A stretch of 64,000 nt of DNA, from NCBI RefSeq assembly GCF_003885045.1, contig NZ_RHJS01000002.1:2790001-2854000 (forward strand), written 5' to 3'. The position numbers and the translations under genes are program-made. This DNA comes from Schaedlerella arabinosiphila (lineage in GTDB: Bacteria > Bacillota > Clostridia > Lachnospirales > Lachnospiraceae). Position 1 is the stretch's first letter, and every line of letters starts with the position of its first letter. Of the stretch, positions 8,349 to 16,388 are shown in pieces. Under the pieces are notes generated by a model, which saw only the letters and a list, made by a program, of their open reading frames with translations, was not told the origin of the DNA and did not search any database.

Positions 8349-9833
8349 ATGAAGAGAACATATACAGATCAGGAAATGATAAGGATTTTGAAGCAGGAGC
8401 TGGTCATTCCCGACAAGGTAGACCAGGGAATGCAGGACGCATACAAAAAACTGGGCATCAAGAGGAGCGGCAAAATTTCCTTTGCCAGAAAGCATAGAAT
8501 GTGGCATGTGCTGGCAGCGGCGGCCGTCATTGCCGCAGGTTCCTCCATCGTAGTGGTAGCCGCGAATAAGTTTTTATCCGCAAATTTGGTGAAAGAGAAG
8601 GATTCTGTGGCATACGAACTTGCCATCGACCGCGGGCAGACCGCCCACAAGATCGAGGTAACCCCCACCTATATCCCCGCCGGCTATGAATTAGGCGCGG
8701 AAAATACCCCCTATGCCGGGAAATGGCATAACCAGGAGACCGGGGGAACCCTTGTGATCTCCTCCATGAATGCGGCCGAGCTGGATGAGCAGATCCGTCT
8801 GGGAAACGCAAAGCAGCTTACTCATGGAATGAAGGAGAAAAATCTGGTGGAGGAGCTTGAACTCAACGGCACGAAAGCGGCTTTATTTATGCCTGACAGC
8901 GCCTTTGTAGACAGCACAGAGGAACGTCTGGATATGATGCTGTTCAACGAGGACGAGGGATACCTTGTCACCATCTACAACAGCAGCCTTCCCAAAGACG
9001 AAGTCATGAAAATCGCCAGGGGGCTGGACATCCAGGTTCTGGATTCTACGGTTTCATACAAAACAGATGCAGAAATCAACAGCATACTCGCAGAGCAGGA
9101 AGCTTCCCAAAAACAGCTTCAGGCAGAGATGGCGCCGCATGCCCTGGCAGAGAATAATTTCTTTTCCGTAGGCACTGAATTAAAGGTACCGTTTCTCCCG
9201 GCAGAGGACGGCACAAAGCCGGAGGATATCCGTTACACGGTGGAGTCCGTCGAGGTGAAGGACCGGCTGCCCGCTTCTGAGTATCCGGCAGAAAATTTTC
9301 ATGATTATGACGGGGAAATGGCGGCATGGCTCAATGAGGACGGCACCTTAAAGCCCCATGAGCGCTACAAATACACCCTGAATCCTGACGGAAGCGAGTC
9401 CGGTGATCCGGTGGTTGAGACCGTCAATTCCAAATTTGTCGTGGTCAATATGAAACTGAAAAACAACAATGAGGTCAACCAGTTCGGCGATGACGTGATG
9501 GTATGCCCGCTCATAGAATACCTGACGGTAGACGGCAATGCATATTCCAAGAGTTATACCAAGGAGTACCGGCGCGCAAATGAGGATTATCATCTGCAGA
9601 TAGACGGATTCCCTGTCTATTTTGACAAGATGTACAATACGGAGGGAACCAAACGCGCAAAAAGCTTCCATTTTGTTCCCATGCAGCCGGGTGAGGAATT
9701 GGAGTATACCCTGGTCTACGTGGTAGATGAAGACCGTCTGGACAACGCATTTTTCCATTTCTATTCCGGGTACGGCGGATGGCCGGTTCCGGAAGGCGGA
9801 AACGAGTTTGTCTATGTAAAGGTACAGCAGTAG
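8349..9833 (+). CDS. Membrane-anchored anti-sigma-like protein, DUF4367-like region
   Basis: 494 residues. A cytoplasmic N-terminus (1-50) precedes one transmembrane segment at about 57-75 (VLAAAAVIAAGSSIVVVAA). A large extracytoplasmic part follows. Its first section, with VTPTYIPAGYELG and later KLQ-like charged stretches, resembles DUF4367, the sensor domain commonly fused to ECF anti-sigma proteins. The second half (about 285-494) is a beta-rich domain resembling the NxExN/telomeric-binding-like TRF2 folds of clostridial lipoproteins, though I do not recognise it securely. It is 112 bp from the sigma gene and ends in a strong terminator. It is probably the partner that holds the sigma factor inactive. 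Confidence 0.75.
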   Translation: MKRTYTDQEMIRILKQELVIPDKVDQGMQDAYKKLGIKRSGKISFARKHRMWHVLAAAAVIAAGSSIVVVAANKFLSANLVKEKDSVAYELAIDRGQTAHKIEVTPTYIPAGYELGAENTPYAGKWHNQETGGTLVISSMNAAELDEQIRLGNAKQLTHGMKEKNLVEELELNGTKAALFMPDSAFVDSTEERLDMMLFNEDEGYLVTIYNSSLPKDEVMKIARGLDIQVLDSTVSYKTDAEINSILAEQEASQKQLQAEMAPHALAENNFFSVGTELKVPFLPAEDGTKPEDIRYTVESVEVKDRLPASEYPAENFHDYDGEMAAWLNEDGTLKPHERYKYTLNPDGSESGDPVVETVNSKFVVVNMKLKNNNEVNQFGDDVMVCPLIEYLTVDGNAYSKSYTKEYRRANEDYHLQIDGFPVYFDKMYNTEGTKRAKSFHFVPMQPGEELEYTLVYVVDEDRLDNAFFHFYSGYGGWPVPEGGNEFVYVKVQQ

Positions 9834-9844
9834 CTGCACGATAA

Positions 9845-9892
9845 AGCCCCCCTGCCAAAAGTAGAAGCTCTGCTGAGGGCAGGGGGGTTTTT
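9845..9892 (+). terminator. Strong Rho-independent terminator of the sigma operon
   Basis: CCCCCCTGCC and GGCAGGGGGG form a 10-bp GC stem followed by TTTTT, 12 bases past the stop codon. It isolates the sigma operon from the interrupted ABC gene. Confidence 0.93.
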
Positions 9893-9994
9893 GCAGAGCT
9901 TCCCCGGTTGCAGGGATGGATGCAGGAACGTTTCCATGCACGAATCGAACATTTTCTCATAATGTAATATATATCTTATGAATGGAGTGTCTGC

Positions 9995-10134
9995 ATGGAA
10001 CCAATATTGGAACTTAAAAATATCAATTATGCATACCACAGCCTGGAAGGGGAAACCAAAGCACTGACAGATATCTCGTTTTCCGTGTGCCCCGGGGAGT
10101 TCGTCTCCATTGTCGGGCCTTCGGGGTGCGGCAA
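9995..10134 (+). pseudogene. ABC transporter ATP-binding protein, 5' fragment (interrupted)
   Basis: The first 46 codons plus two bases of an ABC ATPase of the nitrate/sulfonate/taurine/HMP import group. LELKNINYAYHSLEGETKAL is followed by FVSIVGPSGCG, then the sequence changes abruptly inside the P-loop lysine codon. Reading continues into the element for about 108 unrelated residues to a stop at 10,459. The rest of the gene is at 25500-26127. Joining base 10,134 to base 25,500 gives 768 nt in frame with a perfect GPSGCGKST Walker A. GGAG precedes the ATG. The fragment lacks Walker A lysine, Walker B and signature motifs, so any product would be inactive. Confidence 0.95.
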
Positions 10135-10160
10135 TGCGACGGGCATGCGGCGGCAACAAT
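10110..10160. other. attL junction of the integrated element
   Basis: Chromosomal ABC gene sequence runs up to CGGCAA (10129-10134). Element sequence TGCGACGGGCATGCGGCGGCAAC follows (arm 10135-10157). The same CGGCAA is present at the right junction (25494-25499). The recombinase stop codon is only 60 bp inside, the usual place for an integrase gene relative to its attachment site. The exact crossover within CGGCAA is inferred to be the AA at 10133-10134. Confidence 0.88.
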
Positions 10161-10192
10161 GGATTCGGCACATGCCCGTCATTTTCCGACAC

Positions 10193-11908
10193 TTATTCTC
10201 CTGTTTCTTCGGAAGGCAAAGGGGGGCTTTCATCGTCGGTTTCCGCAGCCCGGCATTCCCGGCCGGTACTCCTGCTGCCGCAGATAAAAATATGCGCCCT
10301 CTCACCGTCCCACAGGACCCGGTCCAGTATGATCCGCAGGTACTCCCTTTTTTCCGGGACGGAAAGCGTATGATACAATGCCCGAAAGGAAGAGATCCGG
10401 TCTTTCAGAAATTCCAGCTGTTCCTTCCCTCCCCGCATCACCCGGCACGCCTTCTCTGATTCCTGTTTTTCCTGCTCCAGAGCGGTGCATTCTGCATTCA
10501 GTTTTCTGACTTCCCCTTCGATCCGACGGATAAACTCCTCATCCCCGCCTGTTCTTGCAAGTACTGAAATCAGATTTCCCACTTCCTTCTTCCGCTTTTG
10601 AATCTCCTGCTCCAGAAGGTCTGCGGCGCTTACCTTCTCTTCCTTCGATTCCCGGATCTGTTCCCATGCAGTTTCAAGCATCCGGCCAAAATCGGAATTT
10701 TCTTCCGTACAGCGGAGCACTTCTTCGCACACCAGGGCGTCCAGAGTATTTCCCTGGACATTGGACACGGAACACTTTTTCCCGTTGGTCATATCCTTCC
10801 ACGTACATAAATATGAAAATTTCCGTTCCCCCTGCTCCGTCAGCTGATTTGAAGCATAATTTTTCGGCCGCATCCGATGTCCACAGGAGCAGTAAATCAG
10901 CCCCGGCAGCAATGCCGCCTGATTCTGGGGCTTATGCCAACTGTCCCCTCCGGCGCGGTTTCGTTCCAGCAGTTTCTGTACTTTCGCAAACTCCTTTCCC
11001 GACACGATGCCCTGGTGCTTTCCCAGCGAAATGATCCATTTTTCCGGCGCATTCTCCTTATTTTTGTATTGGGCGGACGTGGTTTTCGCATAGCTGATCA
11101 GTCCGTATCTGCCGTCCGCCTCTTCCGCATCCATGCACACCTGGCACCCCAGGTTCCAGAAATACTCATATGCCTCGCGGTCCGCAGTACAGTATACCGG
11201 ATTCGTCAGAATGTCTTTGATCGTATTTGTTTTATACTCCTTTCCTCTTTTCGTCAAAATCCCATGGCTCAAAAAATACTTTACAATCCCCACCAGCGAC
11301 TGCTTCTGCAAATATTCCTGAAAAATAAAACGGACAATTTTTATCTCTTCCTCATCCGTCACCAGGCAAAATGACTTTTTTCTTTTTCCGTTTATGGATA
11401 CATTTTCTTCCGACTCTGCCCGAAAGCCCAGCGGAGTGTTTCCGCCGAGCCACCTCCCCTTCCTTGCCAGCATGATCATATTGTCCCTTACACGCTCGGC
11501 AATCTGCTCCCGCTCCATCTGAGCCAGAACCCCGGCAAAGTAGATCATGGCCTTGCCGATGGGCGTGGATGTGTCAAACTGCTCTTTGATGCTGATAAAG
11601 GCCACATCCCATTGATTCAGCATTTCAATCAGATTTGCCAGATCTGCGATATTTCTTCCCAGCCTGTCCAGCTTATAGCAGACAAGATAGTCGCACCGCC
11701 CCTTTTTGACAGACTGCATCATACTTTGAAACTGTGGACGGTTGGTATTCCTGCCGGAGTATCCCTCGTCCTCATACTCCACAATTTCAGCCTGATCCGC
11801 CCCCTCGATATGGCACTGTATGTATTCCCGGCACATGGCGATCTGATTTTCTATACTTTCCCCTCTGCCTGTCCATTTTGATTTCCTGCTGTAAATGAAA
11901 ATGACCAT
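10193..11908 (-). CDS. Large serine recombinase / site-specific integrase
   Basis: 571 residues. The resolvase catalytic domain spans about 1-145 with the YSRKS motif (nucleophile probably Ser10), YEDEGYSGRNTNRPQF and CYKLDRLGRN. The recombinase domain spans about 160-290 and contains NGKRKK and LTNPVYC. A zinc-ribbon region (about 335-385) has paired cysteines in LIYCSCGHRM and CTWKDM...KKC. A coiled-coil (about 420-500, rich in K, E and Q) precedes the C-terminus. This is the layout of phage and ICE integrases that cut at a 2-bp core. The gene ends 60 bp from attL, pointing outward. GAGAGG lies 8 nt before the ATG. It very probably catalysed insertion of this element. Confidence 0.95.
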   Translation of the reverse strand: MVIFIYSRKSKWTGRGESIENQIAMCREYIQCHIEGADQAEIVEYEDEGYSGRNTNRPQFQSMMQSVKKGRCDYLVCYKLDRLGRNIADLANLIEMLNQWDVAFISIKEQFDTSTPIGKAMIYFAGVLAQMEREQIAERVRDNMIMLARKGRWLGGNTPLGFRAESEENVSINGKRKKSFCLVTDEEEIKIVRFIFQEYLQKQSLVGIVKYFLSHGILTKRGKEYKTNTIKDILTNPVYCTADREAYEYFWNLGCQVCMDAEEADGRYGLISYAKTTSAQYKNKENAPEKWIISLGKHQGIVSGKEFAKVQKLLERNRAGGDSWHKPQNQAALLPGLIYCSCGHRMRPKNYASNQLTEQGERKFSYLCTWKDMTNGKKCSVSNVQGNTLDALVCEEVLRCTEENSDFGRMLETAWEQIRESKEEKVSAADLLEQEIQKRKKEVGNLISVLARTGGDEEFIRRIEGEVRKLNAECTALEQEKQESEKACRVMRGGKEQLEFLKDRISSFRALYHTLSVPEKREYLRIILDRVLWDGERAHIFICGSRSTGRECRAAETDDESPPLPSEETGE

Positions 11909-11993
11909 ACTGGAATCCTCTCCGCAGCATTTCGATGCATGCGCCGCCTGCCCCGCACATAACCGGATCTATGCCGCACAGTACAGCTTTGCT

Positions 11994-12197
11994 TCACTTG
12001 AAACCGCCGCTCCTTAAAAATCCCCGTTCCATTTCTGCTTCAAAATCTTGCAGTTCCTCTTTTGTCAATCTGCACGACTTTATTTCCGCTGTGATTTTTT
12101 CAATCCAGAAGTCTTTGACCCGGAAGGAATGGAACATGGCTTCCATATCAGAAGGCGTATGTACGGCAATCCGGATTTTTTGTTTTTTTCTTGCCAT
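11994..12197 (-). CDS. Small basic protein next to the recombinase, unknown
   Basis: 67 residues, highly charged and probably helical (ARKKQKIRIAVHTP at the N-terminus, then WIEKITAEIKSCRLTKEEL). It lies 85 bp upstream of the recombinase on the same strand, so it is likely co-expressed. Serine integrases need a small recombination directionality factor for excision, and such proteins vary widely in sequence. Size and location fit, but there is no motif proof. The ribosome-binding site is weak (GAGAG rather far upstream). It could instead be a small regulator of the recombinase or a non-gene. Confidence 0.55.
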   Translation of the reverse strand: MARKKQKIRIAVHTPSDMEAMFHSFRVKDFWIEKITAEIKSCRLTKEELQDFEAEMERGFLRSGGFK

Positions 12198-12437
12198 AAC
12201 AACATGCTCTCACGGTCGGGGATCACCATCATCTTATGAGGATTATGCCTGTTTTATTCCTCTCAAACCGGCAGATGTATTTGTTATGGCAGGGAATGAT
12301 GAGGTAACTTTAGTTTCAAGATAAAGAGCATACTGACATCTTACATCAGGAAGATTCTGAAATGCTGCGAAAATCCATGAATGGCAGATTATAAACCGGA
12401 AATACAGATGAGTTCGTGATATTCGCAACAATAGGCC

Positions 12438-12917
12438 TCATATATAAGACATAAGACGTTTTATAGAGTCTTCATACTGAACAGAATTATATTCTAAGTG
12501 TATCTCTAAAGCAGCAGATTCTTTATCCATAAGGTACTGATTTGCAGATTCGGTATCGCATTTCAGAAACGTTCCTGTCATGGGCAGATCCAGCGGGTCT
12601 ACGTCATAGGTATTGATCATACAGCTTTTTTCGTGTCCCTGCAGATCCCGGGTTACTAAAATTACATGTTCCGGAATACACAGCGCAGAGGGCATATCAA
12701 TGGTTTCTGTAATCAGCAGACGCAGTATTCCTAAAGTACACTCAGAAACAACCCATTTCTGCCCGCCACGTATCTCGGAACACAGACACAGATAAAGTTT
12801 ATCATGGTTGTCAACACAGGTGAAGAAAGCAGGTTCCGTCTCAAATTCCAAAAAAATATATTCTAAATATAAATTCCCGATCGTTATAATACGCTCAAAA
12901 TATAATTCATTTTTCAT
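12438..12917 (-). CDS. Hypothetical protein, DUF6575-like in outline
   Basis: 159 residues with a good GAGGT ribosome-binding site and no signal peptide or membrane segment. The pattern of an N-terminal LEYIFLEFETEPAFFTCVDN, KLYLCLCSEIRGGQKWVVSE, and a middle LLITETIDMPSAL resembles small beta/alpha proteins such as DUF6575 found on mobile elements. This is a resemblance from memory, not a confirmed match. It sits 90 bp downstream of the DUF4125 gene on the same strand and could be the last gene of the cargo operon or part of the recombinase module. Confidence 0.6.
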   Translation of the reverse strand: MKNELYFERIITIGNLYLEYIFLEFETEPAFFTCVDNHDKLYLCLCSEIRGGQKWVVSECTLGILRLLITETIDMPSALCIPEHVILVTRDLQGHEKSCMINTYDVDPLDLPMTGTFLKCDTESANQYLMDKESAALEIHLEYNSVQYEDSIKRLMSYI

Positions 12918-13007
12918 GCTTATTTACCTCTTTAAAATACTTTTGGGGCTCGGCATTCTCATAAATTTAAGTACATAGTTTGAGTATACCAAAGTTGTGA
13001 AGGTAAA

Positions 13008-13664
13008 TCAAATGCCTTCAGCCGCTATTTTACTGGCCGAATGCACTCCCTCTCTTTCTGCAGTATCAAGATCCCGATACCCATATTTTTTCGCTGTATT
13101 TTCAAAAGTCTCACGGATAAGATTGCTCCCTGCCTTCTCCTTTTTCTTCACCATCTCCAGATATCGGTTCAACGTCTCCGTTGAATATGTATACAGTTCC
13201 CCGCGCAGGTATACAAAGACTGATGTCATCCGTCCATCCTCCGACTCCTGTTCCGGCCGTCCCAAACCTGTAAAATACGGATATTTTTCCCGCACTTTAT
13301 GATACCATGCCATTTCATATTCTATGATCTGTTCCGCAATTCTCTTTGTCTCTTCTTCAATTACCGGCAGAAAAGGAGCCAGTTCCCTCTCAAAATACTC
13401 CGGGGAGGTTTCTTGCATCATGTATGCATATTTCAATTCCACCGGATTGCGTCCCGCCGCTTCTGCCTGCTTTAGATCACGCTCATAGCTTAGCAGTACC
13501 TCCTCATCCCATGTTTCGAACTGACTGGACCTCATGATCCGAAACGTCATAAAATCATCCTGGCAGGAAGCCCTTCCACCGATATTGTTTACCTGGCCGA
13601 AAAAAATCCATTCTTTGTCAATCAAACGTCCAACTATATCCTGTTTCACATCATTTTGCAGCAT
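13008..13664 (-). CDS. DUF4125 family protein
   Basis: 218 residues. The N-terminal pattern KEWIFFGQVNNIGGRASCQD followed by FMTFRIMRSSQFETWDEEVL is characteristic of DUF4125, a family of unknown function. A later YEMAWYHKVREKYPYF segment is also typical. It is soluble, with no predicted membrane segment. It is four bases downstream of the EamA gene and belongs to a translationally linked block (TPR, DUF4037, EamA, DUF4125). DUF4125 and DUF4037 tend to occur together. Their joint role is undefined. Confidence 0.85.
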   Translation of the reverse strand: MLQNDVKQDIVGRLIDKEWIFFGQVNNIGGRASCQDDFMTFRIMRSSQFETWDEEVLLSYERDLKQAEAAGRNPVELKYAYMMQETSPEYFERELAPFLPVIEEETKRIAEQIIEYEMAWYHKVREKYPYFTGLGRPEQESEDGRMTSVFVYLRGELYTYSTETLNRYLEMVKKKEKAGSNLIRETFENTAKKYGYRDLDTAEREGVHSASKIAAEGI

Positions 13665-13668
13665 ACCT

Positions 13669-14559
13669 CTATTCCACTTTCCCTTTCCCTGGTTTCCTTT
13701 CTGATAATATCAAACCCGCTATTGTAAAAATAATTCCGCAGAATCCTGCCGCTGATACCCGTTCTTTCAATATCAGCGCGGCAAATAAAAATGTAACCAG
13801 CGGCAGTGCATATAAATAAACGTTTGTTTTGACTACCCCCAGGATTCCTGAAACATGATTCCACACCGCATAGCAAAAAGCAGATGCAAAAATTCCCAGA
13901 TACAGCAAATTTACTGCAATAAAAATCCAACTGCTTCCAGCAGGGCGGATGGAGCAGTCCACAAATGGAAGTATCGGGAACATGGTGAGCAGTCCGTAAA
14001 AGAAAATCCGTCTGGTACAGCAAAGCATATCGTAATTTTTCTTTGCGATTTTCCGAAGGGTAAATGAATAAATCCCCCAGCTTAACGCCGCGCAGCCGAC
14101 CAGCAGATCTCCCTTTAGTTCCAGAGACATTCCCCGGCCGTTTGTACTGACCAGGACAATTCCCGTCATGGACAGGATAAATCCAATCACAAAATTTCTG
14201 TGCAGTTGTTTTTCCTCTGTAAACAAATGTACAAGGACAGCCGTAACCATCGGGGCAGAAGCAATGATCACACTTGCGTTCGTTGCTTTCGTATACTGCA
14301 AAGCCATATTTTGAAATACCAGATTGAACGTTATCCCTACACTCCCGCATATAAAAAAGTATAATTCATCCTTTTTGTCCACCAGAACCAGCTTTTGCGG
14401 ATAGCAGATCCGCAATGTCAAATATGCGATAAGGAACCGCAAAAATAATTGCAGGACCGGTGAAACACTTCCCAACAGGATTTTTGTGGATACCATCGTA
14501 CCGCCCCATAAAAGTAAACAAAGCCATGCTTCGGCATGCGCAGCCATGGTTCTCTTCAT
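13669..14559 (-). CDS. EamA/DMT-family membrane transporter
   Basis: 296 residues with ten predicted transmembrane helices in two EamA repeats (about 8-140 and 150-288). It includes ALQYTKATNASVIIASAPMV and a second-repeat LYALPLVTFLFAALILKERV. The family mostly exports small metabolites and amino acids. The frame extends about 53 codons upstream, but GAGG 8 nt before the ATG at 14559 and the hydrophobic N-terminus fix this start. It sits inside the glycyl radical enzyme operon, so export of a pathway product or by-product is a reasonable guess. Confidence 0.88.
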   Translation of the reverse strand: MKRTMAAHAEAWLCLLLWGGTMVSTKILLGSVSPVLQLFLRFLIAYLTLRICYPQKLVLVDKKDELYFFICGSVGITFNLVFQNMALQYTKATNASVIIASAPMVTAVLVHLFTEEKQLHRNFVIGFILSMTGIVLVSTNGRGMSLELKGDLLVGCAALSWGIYSFTLRKIAKKNYDMLCCTRRIFFYGLLTMFPILPFVDCSIRPAGSSWIFIAVNLLYLGIFASAFCYAVWNHVSGILGVVKTNVYLYALPLVTFLFAALILKERVSAAGFCGIIFTIAGLILSERKPGKGKVE

Positions 14560-14599
14560 GTCTGATTCCTCTTCTTCCTTTTGTATTCCTACCTCTGAT

Positions 14600-15535
14600 C
14601 TACTCCCCCGCCATGATCGGCAGCATCCGAAGCCTGGGTTCTTTGATCTGTTCCGTGATATGCTCTGCGTGAATCTGCATAAAGCAGTCTTCCCCATAAG
14701 ACCATCCCCCGCGGACAATGGCAGACTTTACCCGAATGCAGAGCCGTTCTATCAACAGCATCTTCGCCGCATAATCATGGATATCGGACAGCCCCATCAG
14801 CTTTTTTAATTCCTCCACTTCACTTCCCCAGTCAGCAAATTCTTCCGCTCCCCGGAATGCCCATTTATAAAACGGCATATAGGTTCTTTTCAGCAGATAG
14901 ATCGCCCCCAGCGCTGCCATAACAAACCGGCTGCAGGAAAGCCCCGCTGTCTCATACATACCGCGGCGTATGCATCTTCCGTAATTATACTGGCCTGCCT
15001 GCCCCATCACCGCACACTTTGCCGCCAGTTTTTTCCGGATCACATCCTCCGGATAAAATTCCTGCAGTTTCCGGCGAATCCCTGAGAACTCCCCCAAAGG
15101 ATCACAAAACAGTTCTCCATTGACCGCCATTGCCAAAAACCTTTCCGGGATACAAAACCATTCCATCTCTGTCTTAGGCGCATCCTCCCTGCCGATCAGC
15201 GTACGGTAAAATGACTCAATCGAATGAACGCCTATCCTTTCTCTGCGTCCCGGAGCACAATCCGAAACTTCATATCCTTCAAAATACAACGGCAGCAGTT
15301 CATAGGATCGCTGCAGTTTTTCTCCTATCACTGATTCATAGCGTTCCGGAATCCAGATACAAAACCCGGGACCAAAATCATGATCCCGGGAATATTCATC
15401 GTCAAATCCAAGGCACTCTGAACCGTGTCCGGCTAAACCGGCCGCGATGATCCCTGTATATTGCCCGTACTCTCTTTCCAGCATCGGCCTTCCATATGTC
15501 TCAAAATATCTCCTTGAAAGCTCAAGCCCTTTCAT
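14600..15535 (-). CDS. DUF4037 (nucleotidyltransferase-like) protein
   Basis: 311 residues. GLAGHGSECLGFDDEYSRDH near residue 35-55 is the hallmark of DUF4037. The GSE...D.D pattern resembles the metal-binding segment of nucleotidyltransferase folds, as seen in aminoglycoside-type transferases. Later helices (RLCIRVKSAIVRGGWSYG) are also typical. It overlaps the upstream TPR gene by 14 bp, which indicates translational coupling. Whether it transfers a nucleotide, and to what, is unknown. Genomic linkage with DUF4125 supports a common function. Confidence 0.85.
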   Translation of the reverse strand: MKGLELSRRYFETYGRPMLEREYGQYTGIIAAGLAGHGSECLGFDDEYSRDHDFGPGFCIWIPERYESVIGEKLQRSYELLPLYFEGYEVSDCAPGRRERIGVHSIESFYRTLIGREDAPKTEMEWFCIPERFLAMAVNGELFCDPLGEFSGIRRKLQEFYPEDVIRKKLAAKCAVMGQAGQYNYGRCIRRGMYETAGLSCSRFVMAALGAIYLLKRTYMPFYKWAFRGAEEFADWGSEVEELKKLMGLSDIHDYAAKMLLIERLCIRVKSAIVRGGWSYGEDCFMQIHAEHITEQIKEPRLRMLPIMAGE

Positions 15536-16388
15536 ATCTCTGTTCCTTTTCTATTTTTTCTGCTTCCGCCTGATATTGTTCCCCGCACGCAGTCTCCTGC
15601 AGCTCCCTGCAGCAGACCGCCAGATTTCTCAGACAGGACGCATACGACAGATTCTTTCCAAAATGGCGCCGGATGAGCGGAAGGGAACTTTCATAACACA
15701 ACCGCGCCTCTTCCCATTGTCCAGACATAGAAAGCATCTGGCCTTTTGCAGAAAGAAGTACTGCATAGTGCATTGGGTTGGGAGAATCCAGCTTTGAGAA
15801 TGCCGCTTCCGCCTGTGCAATATGCACCCCTGCTTTTTCAAAATCTCTCTGCGCCGTACAAATCTGTGCGAGAAGTGTATTCGTCACGCCCAGCTCATCT
15901 TCATTGTTAATAGTACCGCTGATCGAGGAAAGCGCTGCCTTAGCATTTTCCATCGCCAGGTCATACCGCTTCTCTTTCAGATACAGAGACGCCCTGTTAT
16001 TCTGCAGTGCCGCCAGCCGATAATCCCGAATATGCTGTTTTTCATAGATCCATGCAGCTTGTTCATATTCAGAGTCTGCCTGTTCGTTCTGCCCGGAGGC
16101 CACATATAACGTTGCCAGGTTCATACGGATGGTGGCCTCCTGCTCTGAAACTCTCAGTCCCAGACGGAGCGTGATCTCCAGCGCATTTTTAAATGCTTCA
16201 ATCCCCTCTTTATATCTCGTCTGGACGCGGAAGAAGCCTCCCAGTTCATTCCACATTGACAGGGCCGAAGGCAGATCCTCTTCTCTGAGCGCCTCCCTGA
16301 TCCGGAACCGTAAGAATGCCTCTGCCTCCCCATATCTGCCCTCTGCAAACAACCCGTCTAATTCCTCATACACTGTCCCAAGTTCCAT
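15522..16388 (-). CDS. Tetratricopeptide-repeat protein
   Basis: 288 residues made of about six TPR-like helical hairpins. Examples are YKEGIEAFKNALEITLRLG, MNLATLYVASGQNEQADSEY, LQNNRASLYLKEKRYDLAME and GQWEEARLCYESSLPLIRRH. No signal peptide or enzyme domain is visible, so it is a cytoplasmic adaptor or scaffold. It overlaps the PLP-enzyme gene upstream by 23 bp and the DUF4037 gene downstream by 14 bp. The trio is therefore translated together. It probably mediates an interaction with DUF4037 or DUF4125. Confidence 0.85.
   Translation of the reverse strand: MELGTVYEELDGLFAEGRYGEAEAFLRFRIREALREEDLPSALSMWNELGGFFRVQTRYKEGIEAFKNALEITLRLGLRVSEQEATIRMNLATLYVASGQNEQADSEYEQAAWIYEKQHIRDYRLAALQNNRASLYLKEKRYDLAMENAKAALSSISGTINNEDELGVTNTLLAQICTAQRDFEKAGVHIAQAEAAFSKLDSPNPMHYAVLLSAKGQMLSMSGQWEEARLCYESSLPLIRRHFGKNLSYASCLRNLAVCCRELQETACGEQYQAEAEKIEKEQRYERA

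Noticed and set aside
9995..10459. 154-codon ORF as an intact protein
   Set aside because: Only the first 46 codons are ABC ATPase. The rest is the antisense of the recombinase 3' end.
12235..12324. Plus-strand stretch reading ...IPLKPADVFVMAGNDEVTLVS
   Set aside because: It reads somewhat like protein but has no start codon or ribosome-binding site. It may be a decayed gene end in the element, but support is too weak.
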